From the NCBI RefSeq assembly GCF_041020765.1, contig NZ_JBEUEJ010000012.1: 64,000 nt of DNA; one strand, given 5' to 3'. Shown here in pieces: positions 15,562 to 23,567 of the stretch (its first letter is position 1; every line of letters begins with the position of its first letter). The position numbers and the translations under genes were made by a program. The notes beneath the pieces are model-generated. The model was not told the origin of the DNA. It searched no databases and saw only the letters and a program-made list of their open reading frames with translations. Source of the stretch: Kineococcus terrestris. Lineage in GTDB: Bacteria > Actinomycetota > Actinomycetes > Actinomycetales > Kineococcaceae.

Positions 15562-16734
15562 GTGAGCGACGCGCCGCTGGACCTCGCCGTCGTCGGCCTC
15601 GGGGCGGCGGGGGCGTCGCTGGCGCACCGGCTGGCGGGCACCGGCGCCCGGTTCGCGGTGTGGGAGGCCCCGGCGTCCTCGGCGGCGCGCACGCAGGAGC
15701 GCACGTGGTGCACGTGGGGGCCGGGCGCGGGCCCGGACGCCGGGCCGGGCCCGTTCGGGCCGCTGGTGGCGGCGCGCTGGTCGCGGCTGCGGGTCGTCGC
15801 GCCCGGCGGGGCGGTGCTGCACCTGGACCTGGGCGGCTGGCGCTACCGGATGCTGCGCTCGACCGACGTGGAGCGCGCGGTCCGCGCGCGGCTGGCGGCG
15901 GCGGGGGTGCCGCTCGTGGAGGCCGTCGTGGACGAGCTGGTGCCCGCGCCGGGCGGGGTGCGGGTGGGGGTCGGTGGGCCGCTGGCGCGCGCGGTGCTGG
16001 ACACGCGGCCGGTGCCGCTGCCGCGGGCGCCGGGCACCACGACGCTGCTGCAGCACTTCCTGGGGCACCGGGTGCGCGCGGCGCGGCCGGTGTTCGACCC
16101 GGGCGCGGTGACGCTGATGGACTTCCGCGTCCCGCAGCCGGCGGGCGGGGTGGCGTTCGGCTACGTGCTGCCGACCTCCGAGCGCGAGGCGCTGGTGGAG
16201 TACACGGAGTTCTCCGCCGGCCTGCTGACCGGCGCGCAGTACCGCGAGCGGCTGGACGCGTGGACGGAGCGCGCGGGGTTCGGCGCGCTGGAGGTGCTGG
16301 GCACCGAGCACGGGGTCATCCCGATGACCGACGCCTCGTTCCCCGGCTCGGACGTGCCGGGGGTGGTGTGCTTCGGCGCGGCGGCGGGGGCGGTGCGCCC
16401 CTCGACGGGGTACGCGTTCAGCGTCCTGCAGCGGCAGGCCGACGCGTTGGCGGCCCGGGTGGCGGCCGGGGCGCCGCCGGTGCCGCCGCGCCCGCACGGG
16501 CGCCGGCACCTGCTGATGGACGCGGTGCTGCTGGCGGGGATCGCCTCGGGGCGCCTGGACGGGGCGGCGGTGCTGTGGCGGCTGTTCGAGCGCAACCCGG
16601 TGCAGCGGGTGCTGGGGTTCCTGGACGGCGCGACGGGACCCGCGGACGACGTGCGCCTCATGGCGTCGTCGCCGCGGGTCCCGATGCTGGGGGCGGTGGC
16701 CGAGCTGGGCCGCCGGCGCGCGCTCAGGCGCTGA
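15562..16734 (+). CDS. crtY: Lycopene cyclase (CrtY/CrtL-type flavoprotein)
   Basis: A 390-residue enzyme that cyclises the ends of lycopene. The FAD-binding motif VVGLGAAGASLAHRLA is at the N-terminus. Family blocks follow: RTWCTWG, MLRSTDVERAV, VTLMDFRVPQ, FGYVLPTSEREALVEYTEFS and the late GAVRPSTGYAFSVLQRQAD. All are characteristic of Pfam lycopene cyclases. The usual neighbours (crtE, crtB, crtI) are not in the window, so the pathway must be encoded elsewhere. GTG 15562 is chosen as the closest start to the Rossmann strand. Its stop overlaps the yceI stop by 11 bases on the other strand. Confidence 0.9.
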   Translation: MSDAPLDLAVVGLGAAGASLAHRLAGTGARFAVWEAPASSAARTQERTWCTWGPGAGPDAGPGPFGPLVAARWSRLRVVAPGGAVLHLDLGGWRYRMLRSTDVERAVRARLAAAGVPLVEAVVDELVPAPGGVRVGVGGPLARAVLDTRPVPLPRAPGTTTLLQHFLGHRVRAARPVFDPGAVTLMDFRVPQPAGGVAFGYVLPTSEREALVEYTEFSAGLLTGAQYRERLDAWTERAGFGALEVLGTEHGVIPMTDASFPGSDVPGVVCFGAAAGAVRPSTGYAFSVLQRQADALAARVAAGAPPVPPRPHGRRHLLMDAVLLAGIASGRLDGAAVLWRLFERNPVQRVLGFLDGATGPADDVRLMASSPRVPMLGAVAELGRRRALRR

Positions 16735-17353
16735 GGACGGCCTCGACGTCGAGCTGCAGGTCGACCTCGTTGGCGACGACGAGCCCGCCGTTGTCCAGGC
16801 GGGCGTCGAACTCCAGGCCGAAGTCGCGGCGGTTGATCCGGCCGGTGGCGGAGAACCCGATCCGGGTGCCGCCGTAGGCGTCGGGGCCGAGGCCGGAGAC
16901 CTCGACGGTCAGGACGACGGGGCGGGTGACGCCCTTGAGGGTCAGGTCGCCGGACAGGCGGAAGTCCTCGCCGTCGTGGGTGAGGCCGGTGGAGGTGAAG
17001 ACGGCCTCGGGGAACTCCTCGGCGGAGAAGAAGTCGTTCGTGCGCAGGTGGGCGTCGCGCTGCTCGTTGAAGGTTGTGACGCTCGTGACGTCGATGGTGG
17101 CGCGCACGGTGGAGGCGGCCGCGTCCTCGGCGGTGACGAGCTCGCCGGCCACGGCGCCGAAGCGGCCGCGGACCTTGCTGACGGCCATGTGCCGCACGGT
17201 GAAGGACACCTCCGAGTGCGAGGCGTCGATCGTCCACGTGCCGGCGCGCCAGCCGGGGACGGCGGGCAGGGCGGGCGCGGTGCGCTCGAGCACGGCGGTG
17301 CCGGTGGCGCCGTCGGCGGGGGCGGAGCTCTTGCTGCGGCTGAACCAGGACAC
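16724..17353 (-). CDS. YceI-family lipocalin-like polyisoprenoid-binding protein
   Basis: A 209-residue protein. The YceI beta-barrel spans about residues 35-205, with GTWTIDASHSEVSFTVRHMAVSKVRGRFG, TTFNEQRDAHLRTNDFF, FPEAVFTSTG, GDLTLKGVTRPV and GFSATGRINRRDFGL. The family binds polyisoprenoids such as ubiquinone precursors in a hydrophobic cavity. There is no signal peptide in the 30-residue Ser/Ala leader, so it is probably cytosolic, unlike E. coli YceI. The GTG at 17353 follows a GGAGGT. The upstream double palindrome marks it as a regulated gene. Confidence 0.92.
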   Translation of the reverse strand: MSWFSRSKSSAPADGATGTAVLERTAPALPAVPGWRAGTWTIDASHSEVSFTVRHMAVSKVRGRFGAVAGELVTAEDAAASTVRATIDVTSVTTFNEQRDAHLRTNDFFSAEEFPEAVFTSTGLTHDGEDFRLSGDLTLKGVTRPVVLTVEVSGLGPDAYGGTRIGFSATGRINRRDFGLEFDARLDNGGLVVANEVDLQLDVEAVLSA

Positions 17354-17373
17354 GGGGGACCTCCGGGGAGAAG

Positions 17374-17432
17374 TGCTTGCAGCTTCAAGTGCTGACCTGA
17401 CGGTACAGGTGAACAACTTGAAGCTGCAAGCA
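17374..17432. promoter_or_regulatory. Double operator upstream of yceI
   Basis: TGCTTGCAGCTTCAAGT (17374-17390) and its exact complement (17416-17432) form a 17-bp inverted repeat. Each arm is itself a near-palindrome of form CTTG-mAGCTk-CAAG, so each can bind a dimeric regulator. The centres are 41 bp apart, about four helical turns. The site type resembles MarR-family operators. No such regulator gene is adjacent. Confidence 0.65.
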
Positions 17433-17457
17433 TTCCCGGGGGCTCACCCGGACGGCG

Positions 17458-18213
17458 TCAGACCACCGTGCCCCGCTCGAAGAACCACGCCACCACCAGC
17501 GCGCCCGGGTCCACGACCCCGCGGGCCGCCTCCCCCACGTAGCTGGCCCGGCCCCGCGTCGCGCGCGAGGCCTGCGTGCCGCGCACCCCGTCCGCCGCCG
17601 CCCGGTAGGCCGCGCTCAGCGCCGAGACCGCCGGCACGCCCGCGTGCGCCGCGTCCTCCAGCGCCCGCGCCGCCGGGTCCATCGCGTCGACCATCGTCTT
17701 GTCGCCCGGCTGCGCCCCGCCCAGGCGCTGCACGCAGTCCAGCCCCGCGCGGGCCGCGCGCGCCAGGTCCTGCGCGCTCGCGCTCTCCCCGCACTCGCGC
17801 GCGAACTCGCGGAACCACATGCCCAGCAGCGGCCCGCTCGTCCCGCCCGTGTCGAGGAACCCCAGCGACACCGCCTCGAACACCCCGCCCGCGGTGTACG
17901 GGCGGCCCTGGCGGATCCGCTCGTCGGCGCTGCGCACCGCCGCCGAGAGGTTGTGCCCGAAGTCGCCGTCGCCGGACAGCCGGTCCAGCTCCGTCAGCTC
18001 GTCGGCGCGCGAGCGCACCTGCTCGGAGAAACCCCGCCACCAGGCCCGCGTCCGCCGCCCGTCCAGGTCCGCCGTGCGCGGCCCGCGCAGCGGCTCGACC
18101 TCGCGGCCGTCCTCCAGCAGCGCCAGCCCGTCCGGCGCGCGCGCGGTCGTGCCCGCGGCGGTGCCGGCAGGGGTCCGCGCCGGGGTCCCGCCCCGCTCGT
18201 CCACCGCCCTCAC
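17458..18213 (-). CDS. dhaL: Dihydroxyacetone kinase subunit DhaL
   Basis: A 251-residue nucleotide-binding subunit. The metal/ADP-binding motif LSGDGDFGHNL and the later LDTGGTSGPLLGMWF and GAQPGDKTMVDAMDPA blocks identify DhaL. It holds ADP/ATP and passes phosphate to dihydroxyacetone bound on DhaK. The first 45 residues (Thr/Ala/Pro-rich) are additional to the usual 210-residue protein. The start overlaps the dhaK stop (GTGA). No DhaM phosphotransferase gene is nearby, so the phosphate donor is uncertain. Confidence 0.9.
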   Translation of the reverse strand: MRAVDERGGTPARTPAGTAAGTTARAPDGLALLEDGREVEPLRGPRTADLDGRRTRAWWRGFSEQVRSRADELTELDRLSGDGDFGHNLSAAVRSADERIRQGRPYTAGGVFEAVSLGFLDTGGTSGPLLGMWFREFARECGESASAQDLARAARAGLDCVQRLGGAQPGDKTMVDAMDPAARALEDAAHAGVPAVSALSAAYRAAADGVRGTQASRATRGRASYVGEAARGVVDPGALVVAWFFERGTVV

Positions 18214-19268
18214 CTCGTCCAGGCCGGGGTGCGCACGGGGGCGTCCCACAGGCGCACCAGCTCGTCGTCGGCCGGTACCAGGGCCACCGACAACCCGGCC
18301 GTGTCGAGGGCCGTGACGGGGGAACCCAGGTAGGAGCGGGCGACGCTGACACCGCGCCGGTCGAGCACGCGGACCACCTCCCGGTAGGCGAGGGACAGTT
18401 CGAGGGGGTGCGTGGAACCGAGGCCGTCGACGACGAGCAGCACCGCGTCGCCGCGGGAGACCTCCACGGCGTCCGCGACGGGTGCGACCAACTGCTCGAC
18501 GAGGTCGGCGGCGGGCGCGAACGGGCGCCGGTCGACGCCGCGCTCGCCGTGGATGCCGACGCCGAACTCCACCTCGTCGGCCGGCAGGTCGAACGACGGC
18601 CAGCGCTCCCCGGGGTGCGTGGGAGCGCTCAGCGCCAGGGACAGGCTGCGCGCGCGGGCCGCGACGCGCCGCCCCAGCGCGGCCACGTCGGCCAGCGGCG
18701 CGCCGGCCTCCGCCGCTGCGCCGCAGACCTTCTCGACGACGAGGACGGCCGTCGTGCCGCGCCGGCCGGGGCCGGAGTCCAGCCCCGTCACCGCCGGGTC
18801 GGTGGCCAGGTCGTCGGCGACGAGCACCTGCTCGACGTCGACGCCGTCGTCGTGGGCGATCTCGGCGGCGATCCGGAAGTTCAGGACGTCGCCGGTGTAG
18901 TTCTTCACCACGTGCACGACTCCGGCGCCGGTGTGCGCGGCGCGCGTGGCCGCCGCGACCTGCAGCGCCGTGGGGCTCGTGAACACCCGCCCCGGCACCG
19001 CGGCGTCGAGCATCCCGGCACCGACGAAACCCGTGTGCAGGGGTTCGTGGCCGGCGCCGCCACCGGCCACGAGCGCCGTCTTGCCGGGCCTGCGTCCCGC
19101 CGGGGCGCGCAGCAGGAAGTCCGGGTCGGAGCTGAGGGAGACGAGGTCGCGGTGGGCGAGGGCGAAGCCCTCCAGCGCCTCGTGGACGAAGCTGTCGCGG
19201 TCGTTGAGGAACTGCCGGCGACCGGGCACGTCGCGCGGCGGGCTGCGGTGCGTGCTGGTGACGCTCAC
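18210..19268 (-). CDS. dhaK: Dihydroxyacetone kinase subunit DhaK
   Basis: A 352-residue substrate-binding subunit. VAGGGAGHEPLHTGFVGAGML is the first DhaK signature, and VKNYTGDVLNF is the second. His240 in FGVGIHGERGVDR is the residue that binds dihydroxyacetone as a hemiaminal. The protein works with DhaL to make dihydroxyacetone phosphate, feeding triose or glycerol carbon into glycolysis. The length matches the family. The GTG at 19268 is the first codon of the reading frame with a sensible N-terminus. It is the first gene of a dhaK-dhaL operon. Confidence 0.93.
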   Translation of the reverse strand: MSVTSTHRSPPRDVPGRRQFLNDRDSFVHEALEGFALAHRDLVSLSSDPDFLLRAPAGRRPGKTALVAGGGAGHEPLHTGFVGAGMLDAAVPGRVFTSPTALQVAAATRAAHTGAGVVHVVKNYTGDVLNFRIAAEIAHDDGVDVEQVLVADDLATDPAVTGLDSGPGRRGTTAVLVVEKVCGAAAEAGAPLADVAALGRRVAARARSLSLALSAPTHPGERWPSFDLPADEVEFGVGIHGERGVDRRPFAPAADLVEQLVAPVADAVEVSRGDAVLLVVDGLGSTHPLELSLAYREVVRVLDRRGVSVARSYLGSPVTALDTAGLSVALVPADDELVRLWDAPVRTPAWTR

Positions 19269-19384
19269 GGGCGGACCCCCTCGCGGTCGGGGCGCTGCTC
19301 GTCCTCGGGCAGCGCCCCGAGCCTGGCACGCGGCGCCCGCGCCCGCACCTCCACCGGCGCACCGCGCCGCGTAGCCTCGCGGGG

Positions 19385-19903
19385 GTGGCGGTGCGGCTGG
19401 TGACGATCGGGGCGCAGCACTGGCGCGAGCTGCGCGACCTGCGCCTGCGGATGCTCGCCGACACCCCCCACGCCTTCGGCGACCGCCTCGAGCGCGCCGC
19501 CGCCTACGGCGACGCGGAGTGGCGCGCCCGGGCCGCCCGCTGGCAGGCGCCGGGCAACCACGCGACCGCCGCGACGGAGCTGACGACGGGGCGCTGGGTG
19601 GGGATGGTCGGCACCGTCGTCCAGGACGACGGCCGCCTGTTCGTGGTCTCGGTGTTCGTCGACCCCGCCCACCGCGGCCGCGCGGCGGGCACCGCGGACG
19701 CCCTCCTGGACGCCGAGCTGGCGCGCGCCCGCGAGCGCGGCTGGTCGCGGGTGCACCTGCACGTGCACGAGGACAACGAGCGGGCGCGGCGCTGGTACGC
19801 CCGGCGCGGCTTCACCGCGACGGGCGTGCGGGTGCCCTACCTGCTGGACCCCTCGCGGGAGGAGGTCGAGATGGTCCTCGACCTGGCCCTTCACTCACAG
19901 TAA
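19385..19903 (+). CDS. GNAT-family N-acetyltransferase
   Basis: A 172-residue GNAT protein. It has a central strand LFVVSVFVDPAHRGRAAGTADALLDAEL (acetyl-CoA loop HRGRAAGTA), a following LHVHEDNERARRWYARRGFTATG block, and an N-terminal LRDLRLRMLADTPHAFG typical of a common actinobacterial subgroup. The acceptor substrate is unknown. It is divergent from dhaK, with about 115 bases between them. Confidence 0.88.
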   Translation: MAVRLVTIGAQHWRELRDLRLRMLADTPHAFGDRLERAAAYGDAEWRARAARWQAPGNHATAATELTTGRWVGMVGTVVQDDGRLFVVSVFVDPAHRGRAAGTADALLDAELARARERGWSRVHLHVHEDNERARRWYARRGFTATGVRVPYLLDPSREEVEMVLDLALHSQ

Positions 19904-20012
19904 CCGTTCAGCTTTGAACTTCGTCCTCAAGGCGGCTGTGACCTGCGCCGATGCTCGGGTTGTCAGTCACCCAGCGTCGCAGACAGCGACCGGATCGCCG
20001 GAGGAGTCCCCC

Positions 20013-20201
20013 GTGTCCACGCCCCGCGCCCTCACCGCCCTCATCGTCAGCGGGGCCCTGCTCACGGGCGCCGCCGCCCTCGCCCCCGCCGCCTCCGCCT
20101 CCGCGGCCACCAGCACCACCACGAAGGTCGTCAAGACGACCACCACGACGACGACCACCACGGGTCACCTGCGCGTCTCCACCACCGGCCACCTACGCTG
20201 A
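20013..20201 (+). CDS. Small exported threonine-rich peptide, unknown
   Basis: A 62-residue product. A clear signal peptide (RALTALIVSGALLTGAAALA, with a cut after ASASA) leaves a mature chain of about 31 residues containing nine consecutive threonines, with TTGHLR occurring twice at the end. The GTG at 20013 has a strong GGAGGAG Shine-Dalgarno eight bases upstream, which supports real expression. I do not recognise the family. It could be a small surface-associated or signalling peptide, or a degraded gene end. It converges with the next gene. Confidence 0.6.
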   Translation: MSTPRALTALIVSGALLTGAAALAPAASASAATSTTTKVVKTTTTTTTTTGHLRVSTTGHLR

Positions 20202-20243
20202 GGCGCCCGTCCCGGCCCGTCGCGGGCCGGGACGCGCGCGGTC

Positions 20244-20978
20244 TCAGGCGGCGCTGGACGTCTGCGCCGACCCCTGCGGAGCGCCCGCCGGTGCGTCGAC
20301 GGACGCGTCCTCCGGTGCCTCCTCCGGTGCCTCCTCCGGTGCCTCCTCCGGTGCGTCGCCGGGTACTGGGCCACCGCCCCATCCGCCCGGGCCGCCGCGA
20401 CCGCCGGGCCGCTCCGGCAGCTCGCGGTCCACGAGCTCGCCGACCCGCTCCGCCAGCTCGTCCGCGCGCTCGTCGGCCTCCTCCTGCGTCAGCCGGCCGT
20501 CGTCCACCGCCCGCTGCAGGCGCTCGCGGCCGGCGGCCACCAGGGCGTCGACCAGCTCCTGCCGGTCCACGCCCTGCGCCTCGGCCACGCCCGCGAGGGT
20601 CGCCCCGTCCTGCGCCAGCGCCGTGCGCAGCTCGTCGGCGTCCAGCCCGAGCGCCTCCGCCGCCGCGTCCAGGCCGCCGGGACCGCCGAACCCGCCCGGC
20701 CCGCCGAACCCGCCGGGGCCGCCGTGCCCACCGTGCCCGCCCGGGCCCAGCGCGTCCGAGCCGGCCAGCGCGTCGGCCACCTCGCCGGCCTGCTCATCGG
20801 TGATCGTCCCCTCGTCCACGAGCCCGGTCAGCGCCTGCCTGATGGCGCCGACCCGCTCCGTGACCCGGTCGTCCACCTCCGTGGCCGCGGCCACGGGCCC
20901 GCTGAGCAGCAGGGCCAGCCCGCCGGCGGCCGCCAGCCCGGTCGCCCCCGCCGCCACGCGCCTCGTCCTCGTCCTCAC
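20244..20978 (-). CDS. Exported low-complexity protein with LTQEEAD-type helical repeats
   Basis: A 244-residue secreted protein. A signal peptide (AGATGLAAAGGLALLLSGPVAAA) is followed by ITDEQAGEVADAL and a Gly/His/Phe-rich tract built of GGPGGFGG units. Then come LGLDADELRTALAQDGATLAGVAEAQGVDRQELVDALV, LTQEEADERADELAERV, and a C-terminal run of the PEEA repeat. The helical pieces resemble short DUF2680/YckD-like motifs seen in many actinobacterial exported proteins of unknown function. A GGAGGAGGG ribosome site supports the GTG at 20978. Confidence 0.75.
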   Translation of the reverse strand: MRTRTRRVAAGATGLAAAGGLALLLSGPVAAATEVDDRVTERVGAIRQALTGLVDEGTITDEQAGEVADALAGSDALGPGGHGGHGGPGGFGGPGGFGGPGGLDAAAEALGLDADELRTALAQDGATLAGVAEAQGVDRQELVDALVAAGRERLQRAVDDGRLTQEEADERADELAERVGELVDRELPERPGGRGGPGGWGGGPVPGDAPEEAPEEAPEEAPEDASVDAPAGAPQGSAQTSSAA

Positions 20979-21117
20979 GTCCGTCCCTCCTCCCGCGCCG
21001 GACCCTCGCCGGCACCGGGCACCAGGTCTCGGCCACCCGGCTGTGCCGCGGCTGTGGTGAGCACCGGTGCCAGGTGGGAGACCGCGGCGGCCGCGGGGGC
21101 CACCGCGGACCCCTGCT

Positions 21118-21163
21118 CGAAACTTTCGGGTCGTTGACCGCAAATGTCGGGACCCCCTAGCGT
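21118..21163 (+). promoter_or_regulatory. Promoter and LacI-type operator of the xylan enzyme operon
   Basis: CGAAACTTTCG (21118-21128), an 11-bp palindrome, lies just upstream of TTGACC (21134-21139) and, after 18 nt, TAGCGT (21158-21163). The same palindrome precedes the transporter operon (26855-26865). A CGAA-N-TTCG core is, from memory, the site reported for the Streptomyces xylosidase regulator BxlR, and the LacI protein at 23564 is the obvious candidate to bind it. Confidence 0.7.
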
Positions 21164-21230
21164 GGGCCGGGCCCGGCACGCCTCACCGCGACGCCCCCGC
21201 CGGGTCCGACCGCCGACCCGGAGGACGCAG

Positions 21231-23567
21231 ATGTCCCTGCCCGCACCGCCGCTGCACGACCACGAGTGGCAGGACCCCGCCCTCCCGCTGTCCGAGCGCG
21301 TCGAGAAGCTGCTCGCGGCGATGACGCTGGAGGAGAAGCTGGGCCAGCTCGGCAGCGTCTGGCTGCGCGACGCCGACGGCGCCAACGTGGCCCCCGGCCA
21401 GGACGAGTTCACCGTCGGCGCCACCTACGAGAACATCGCCCGCGACGGCCTGGGCCACCTGACCCGCACCTTCGGCACGCGCCCGGTCGAACCCGCCGAG
21501 GGCGTCGCCCTGCTGCGCGAGCACCAGCGCTTCCTGCGCACCCGCACCCGCCTGGGCGTGCCCGCCATCGCCCACGAGGAGTGCCTGGCCGGGCTGACCG
21601 CCTTCCGGGCCACCATCCACCCCGTGCCGCTGGCCTGGGCCGCCGCCTTCGACGCCGAGCTGGTGCGCGAGATGGCCGCCGCCGTCGGCGCCGACATGGC
21701 CGCCCTGGGCGTGCACCAGGGCCTGGCCCCCGTCCTGGACGTCGTGCGCGACTACCGCTGGGGCCGCGTGGAGGAGACCCTCGGCGAGGACCCGCACCTG
21801 GTCGCTGAGCTGGCCACCGCCTACGTCGCCGGGCTGGAGTCCGCCGGGGTCGTCGCCACCCTCAAGCACTTCGCCGGGTACTCCGCCTCCCGCGGCGCCC
21901 GCAACCACGGCCCCGTCTCGATGGGCCGGCGCGAACTGCTCGACGTCGTCCTGCCCCCGTTCGAGCGCGCCCTGCGCGACGGCGGCGCCCGCTCGGTCAT
22001 GCACTCCTACTCCGACGTGGACGGCGTGCCCTCCGCGGCCGACGAGTGGCTGCTGACCGAGCTGCTGCGCGGGGAGTGGGGCTTCGAGGGCGTCGTCGTC
22101 TCCGACTACTGGGGCGTGCCGTTCCTGCAGCGCTCGCACGGCGTGGCCGCCACCGAGGGCGAGGCCGCGGCGCTCGCGCTGCGCGCCGGCGTGGACGTCG
22201 AGCTGCCGCAGACGGAGTCCTACGGCGAGCCGCTGGCCGAGCTGGTGCGCTCCGGCGCCGTCGACGAGGCGCTCGTGGACCGCGCGGTGCGCCGCGTCCT
22301 GCGGCAGAAGGGCGAGCTGGGCCTGCTCGACGCGCACGCGGAGGAGGAGCCCCCGGCCGTCGTGCCCGACCTGGACGCCCCCGACCGCCGCGCCATCGCC
22401 CGCCGGATCGCCGAGCGCTCGGTCGTGCTGCTGCGCAACGAGTCCGGGACGCTGCCGCTGGCGCAGGACGTGCGCCGCATCGCCCTCGTCGGGCCCGCCG
22501 CGCACGACGCCTCGACGTTCTTCGGCTGCTACTCCTTCCCCAACCACGTGCTCAAGGAGCGCCCCGAGCTCGGCCTGGGCGTCGAGGCGCCCACGCTGCT
22601 GGACGCGCTGCGCGCCGAGCTGCCGGGCGCCGAGGTCGAGCACGTCGCCGGCTGCACCGTGCGCGGGGACGACCGCAGCGGTTTCGCCGCCGCGCAGGAG
22701 GCCGCCGCGCGCGCCGACCTCGTCGTGCTGGCCGTCGGCGACGAGGCGGGCCTGTTCGGCGCCGGCACCTCCGGCGAGGGCTGCGACGTGGAGGACCTGC
22801 GCCTGCCCGGCGTGCAGGCCGACCTGGTGGCGGCCGTGCAGGAGGCCGCGCAGCGCGCCGGGACGCCCAGCGTCCTCGTCGTCGTCTCCGGCCGCCCCTA
22901 CGCGCTGGGCGCAGCGGCCGACGCCGCGGGCGCCGTCCTGCAGGCGTTCATGCCCGGCGAGGAGGGCGGGCCCGCGCTGGCCGGCGTCCTGTCCGGTCGC
23001 GTGGCCCCCTCCGGGCGCCTGCCCGTGCAGGTGCCCGCGCAGGACGCCCCGCACCCGGGCACGTACCTGCAGCCCAAGCTCGGCACGGACGCCGCCGGCG
23101 TCAGCTCGCTGCGCAGCGAGCCGGCGTTCTGCTTCGGCCACGGCCTGACCTACACGGAGTTCTCCTACGGCGACCTGCAGCTGGGCGCCGAGGAGGTGCC
23201 CGTCGACGGGGCGGTCACCGTCTCCCTCACGGTGACGAACACCGGCGGGCGCGCCGGCACCGCCGTCCCCCAGCTGTACCTGTCGGACCCGGTGGCGACC
23301 GTCGTGCGCCCGGTGCGCTGGCTGACCGGGTTCACCCGCGTCGACCTCGAGCCCGGCCAGTCGCGCCGCGTGACGTTCACCGTGCACGCCGACCGCACGG
23401 CGCTCGTGGACGCGCGCTACCGCCGCGTCGTCGAGCCCGGCCGGATCGACGTCCACGCGGGCGCCTCGGCGGGCGACACCCCGCTGACCGCGTCCTTCAC
23501 CCTCGTCGGGTCCGCCCGCGTCGTCGGGCACGAGCGGGTGATGGACACTCCCGTGGAGGTGTCGTGA
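21231..23567 (+). CDS. GH3 family beta-xylosidase/beta-glucosidase (intracellular)
   Basis: A 778-residue glycoside hydrolase family 3 enzyme with the three-domain layout. The TIM barrel (about 20-330) carries TLKHFAGY and nucleophile Asp292 in VVSDYWGV. An alpha/beta sandwich (about 390-600) has LPGVQADLV and GRPYALG. A C-terminal fibronectin-III-like domain (about 665-770) has SLTVTNTGGRAGTAVPQLYL. With no signal peptide it should act on imported oligosaccharides. The island context (GH67, CE7, aldouronate-type importer) makes xylobiose/xylotriose the likely substrate, but GH3 specificity cannot be read from sequence alone. GGAGG precedes the ATG. The stop overlaps the LacI start. Confidence 0.9.
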   Translation: MSLPAPPLHDHEWQDPALPLSERVEKLLAAMTLEEKLGQLGSVWLRDADGANVAPGQDEFTVGATYENIARDGLGHLTRTFGTRPVEPAEGVALLREHQRFLRTRTRLGVPAIAHEECLAGLTAFRATIHPVPLAWAAAFDAELVREMAAAVGADMAALGVHQGLAPVLDVVRDYRWGRVEETLGEDPHLVAELATAYVAGLESAGVVATLKHFAGYSASRGARNHGPVSMGRRELLDVVLPPFERALRDGGARSVMHSYSDVDGVPSAADEWLLTELLRGEWGFEGVVVSDYWGVPFLQRSHGVAATEGEAAALALRAGVDVELPQTESYGEPLAELVRSGAVDEALVDRAVRRVLRQKGELGLLDAHAEEEPPAVVPDLDAPDRRAIARRIAERSVVLLRNESGTLPLAQDVRRIALVGPAAHDASTFFGCYSFPNHVLKERPELGLGVEAPTLLDALRAELPGAEVEHVAGCTVRGDDRSGFAAAQEAAARADLVVLAVGDEAGLFGAGTSGEGCDVEDLRLPGVQADLVAAVQEAAQRAGTPSVLVVVSGRPYALGAAADAAGAVLQAFMPGEEGGPALAGVLSGRVAPSGRLPVQVPAQDAPHPGTYLQPKLGTDAAGVSSLRSEPAFCFGHGLTYTEFSYGDLQLGAEEVPVDGAVTVSLTVTNTGGRAGTAVPQLYLSDPVATVVRPVRWLTGFTRVDLEPGQSRRVTFTVHADRTALVDARYRRVVEPGRIDVHAGASAGDTPLTASFTLVGSARVVGHERVMDTPVEVS

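Noticed and set aside
20305..20360. Short direct repeats that might be a CRISPR or VNTR array
   Set aside because: They are 12-base units inside a coding region giving PEEA repeats. There are no spacers.
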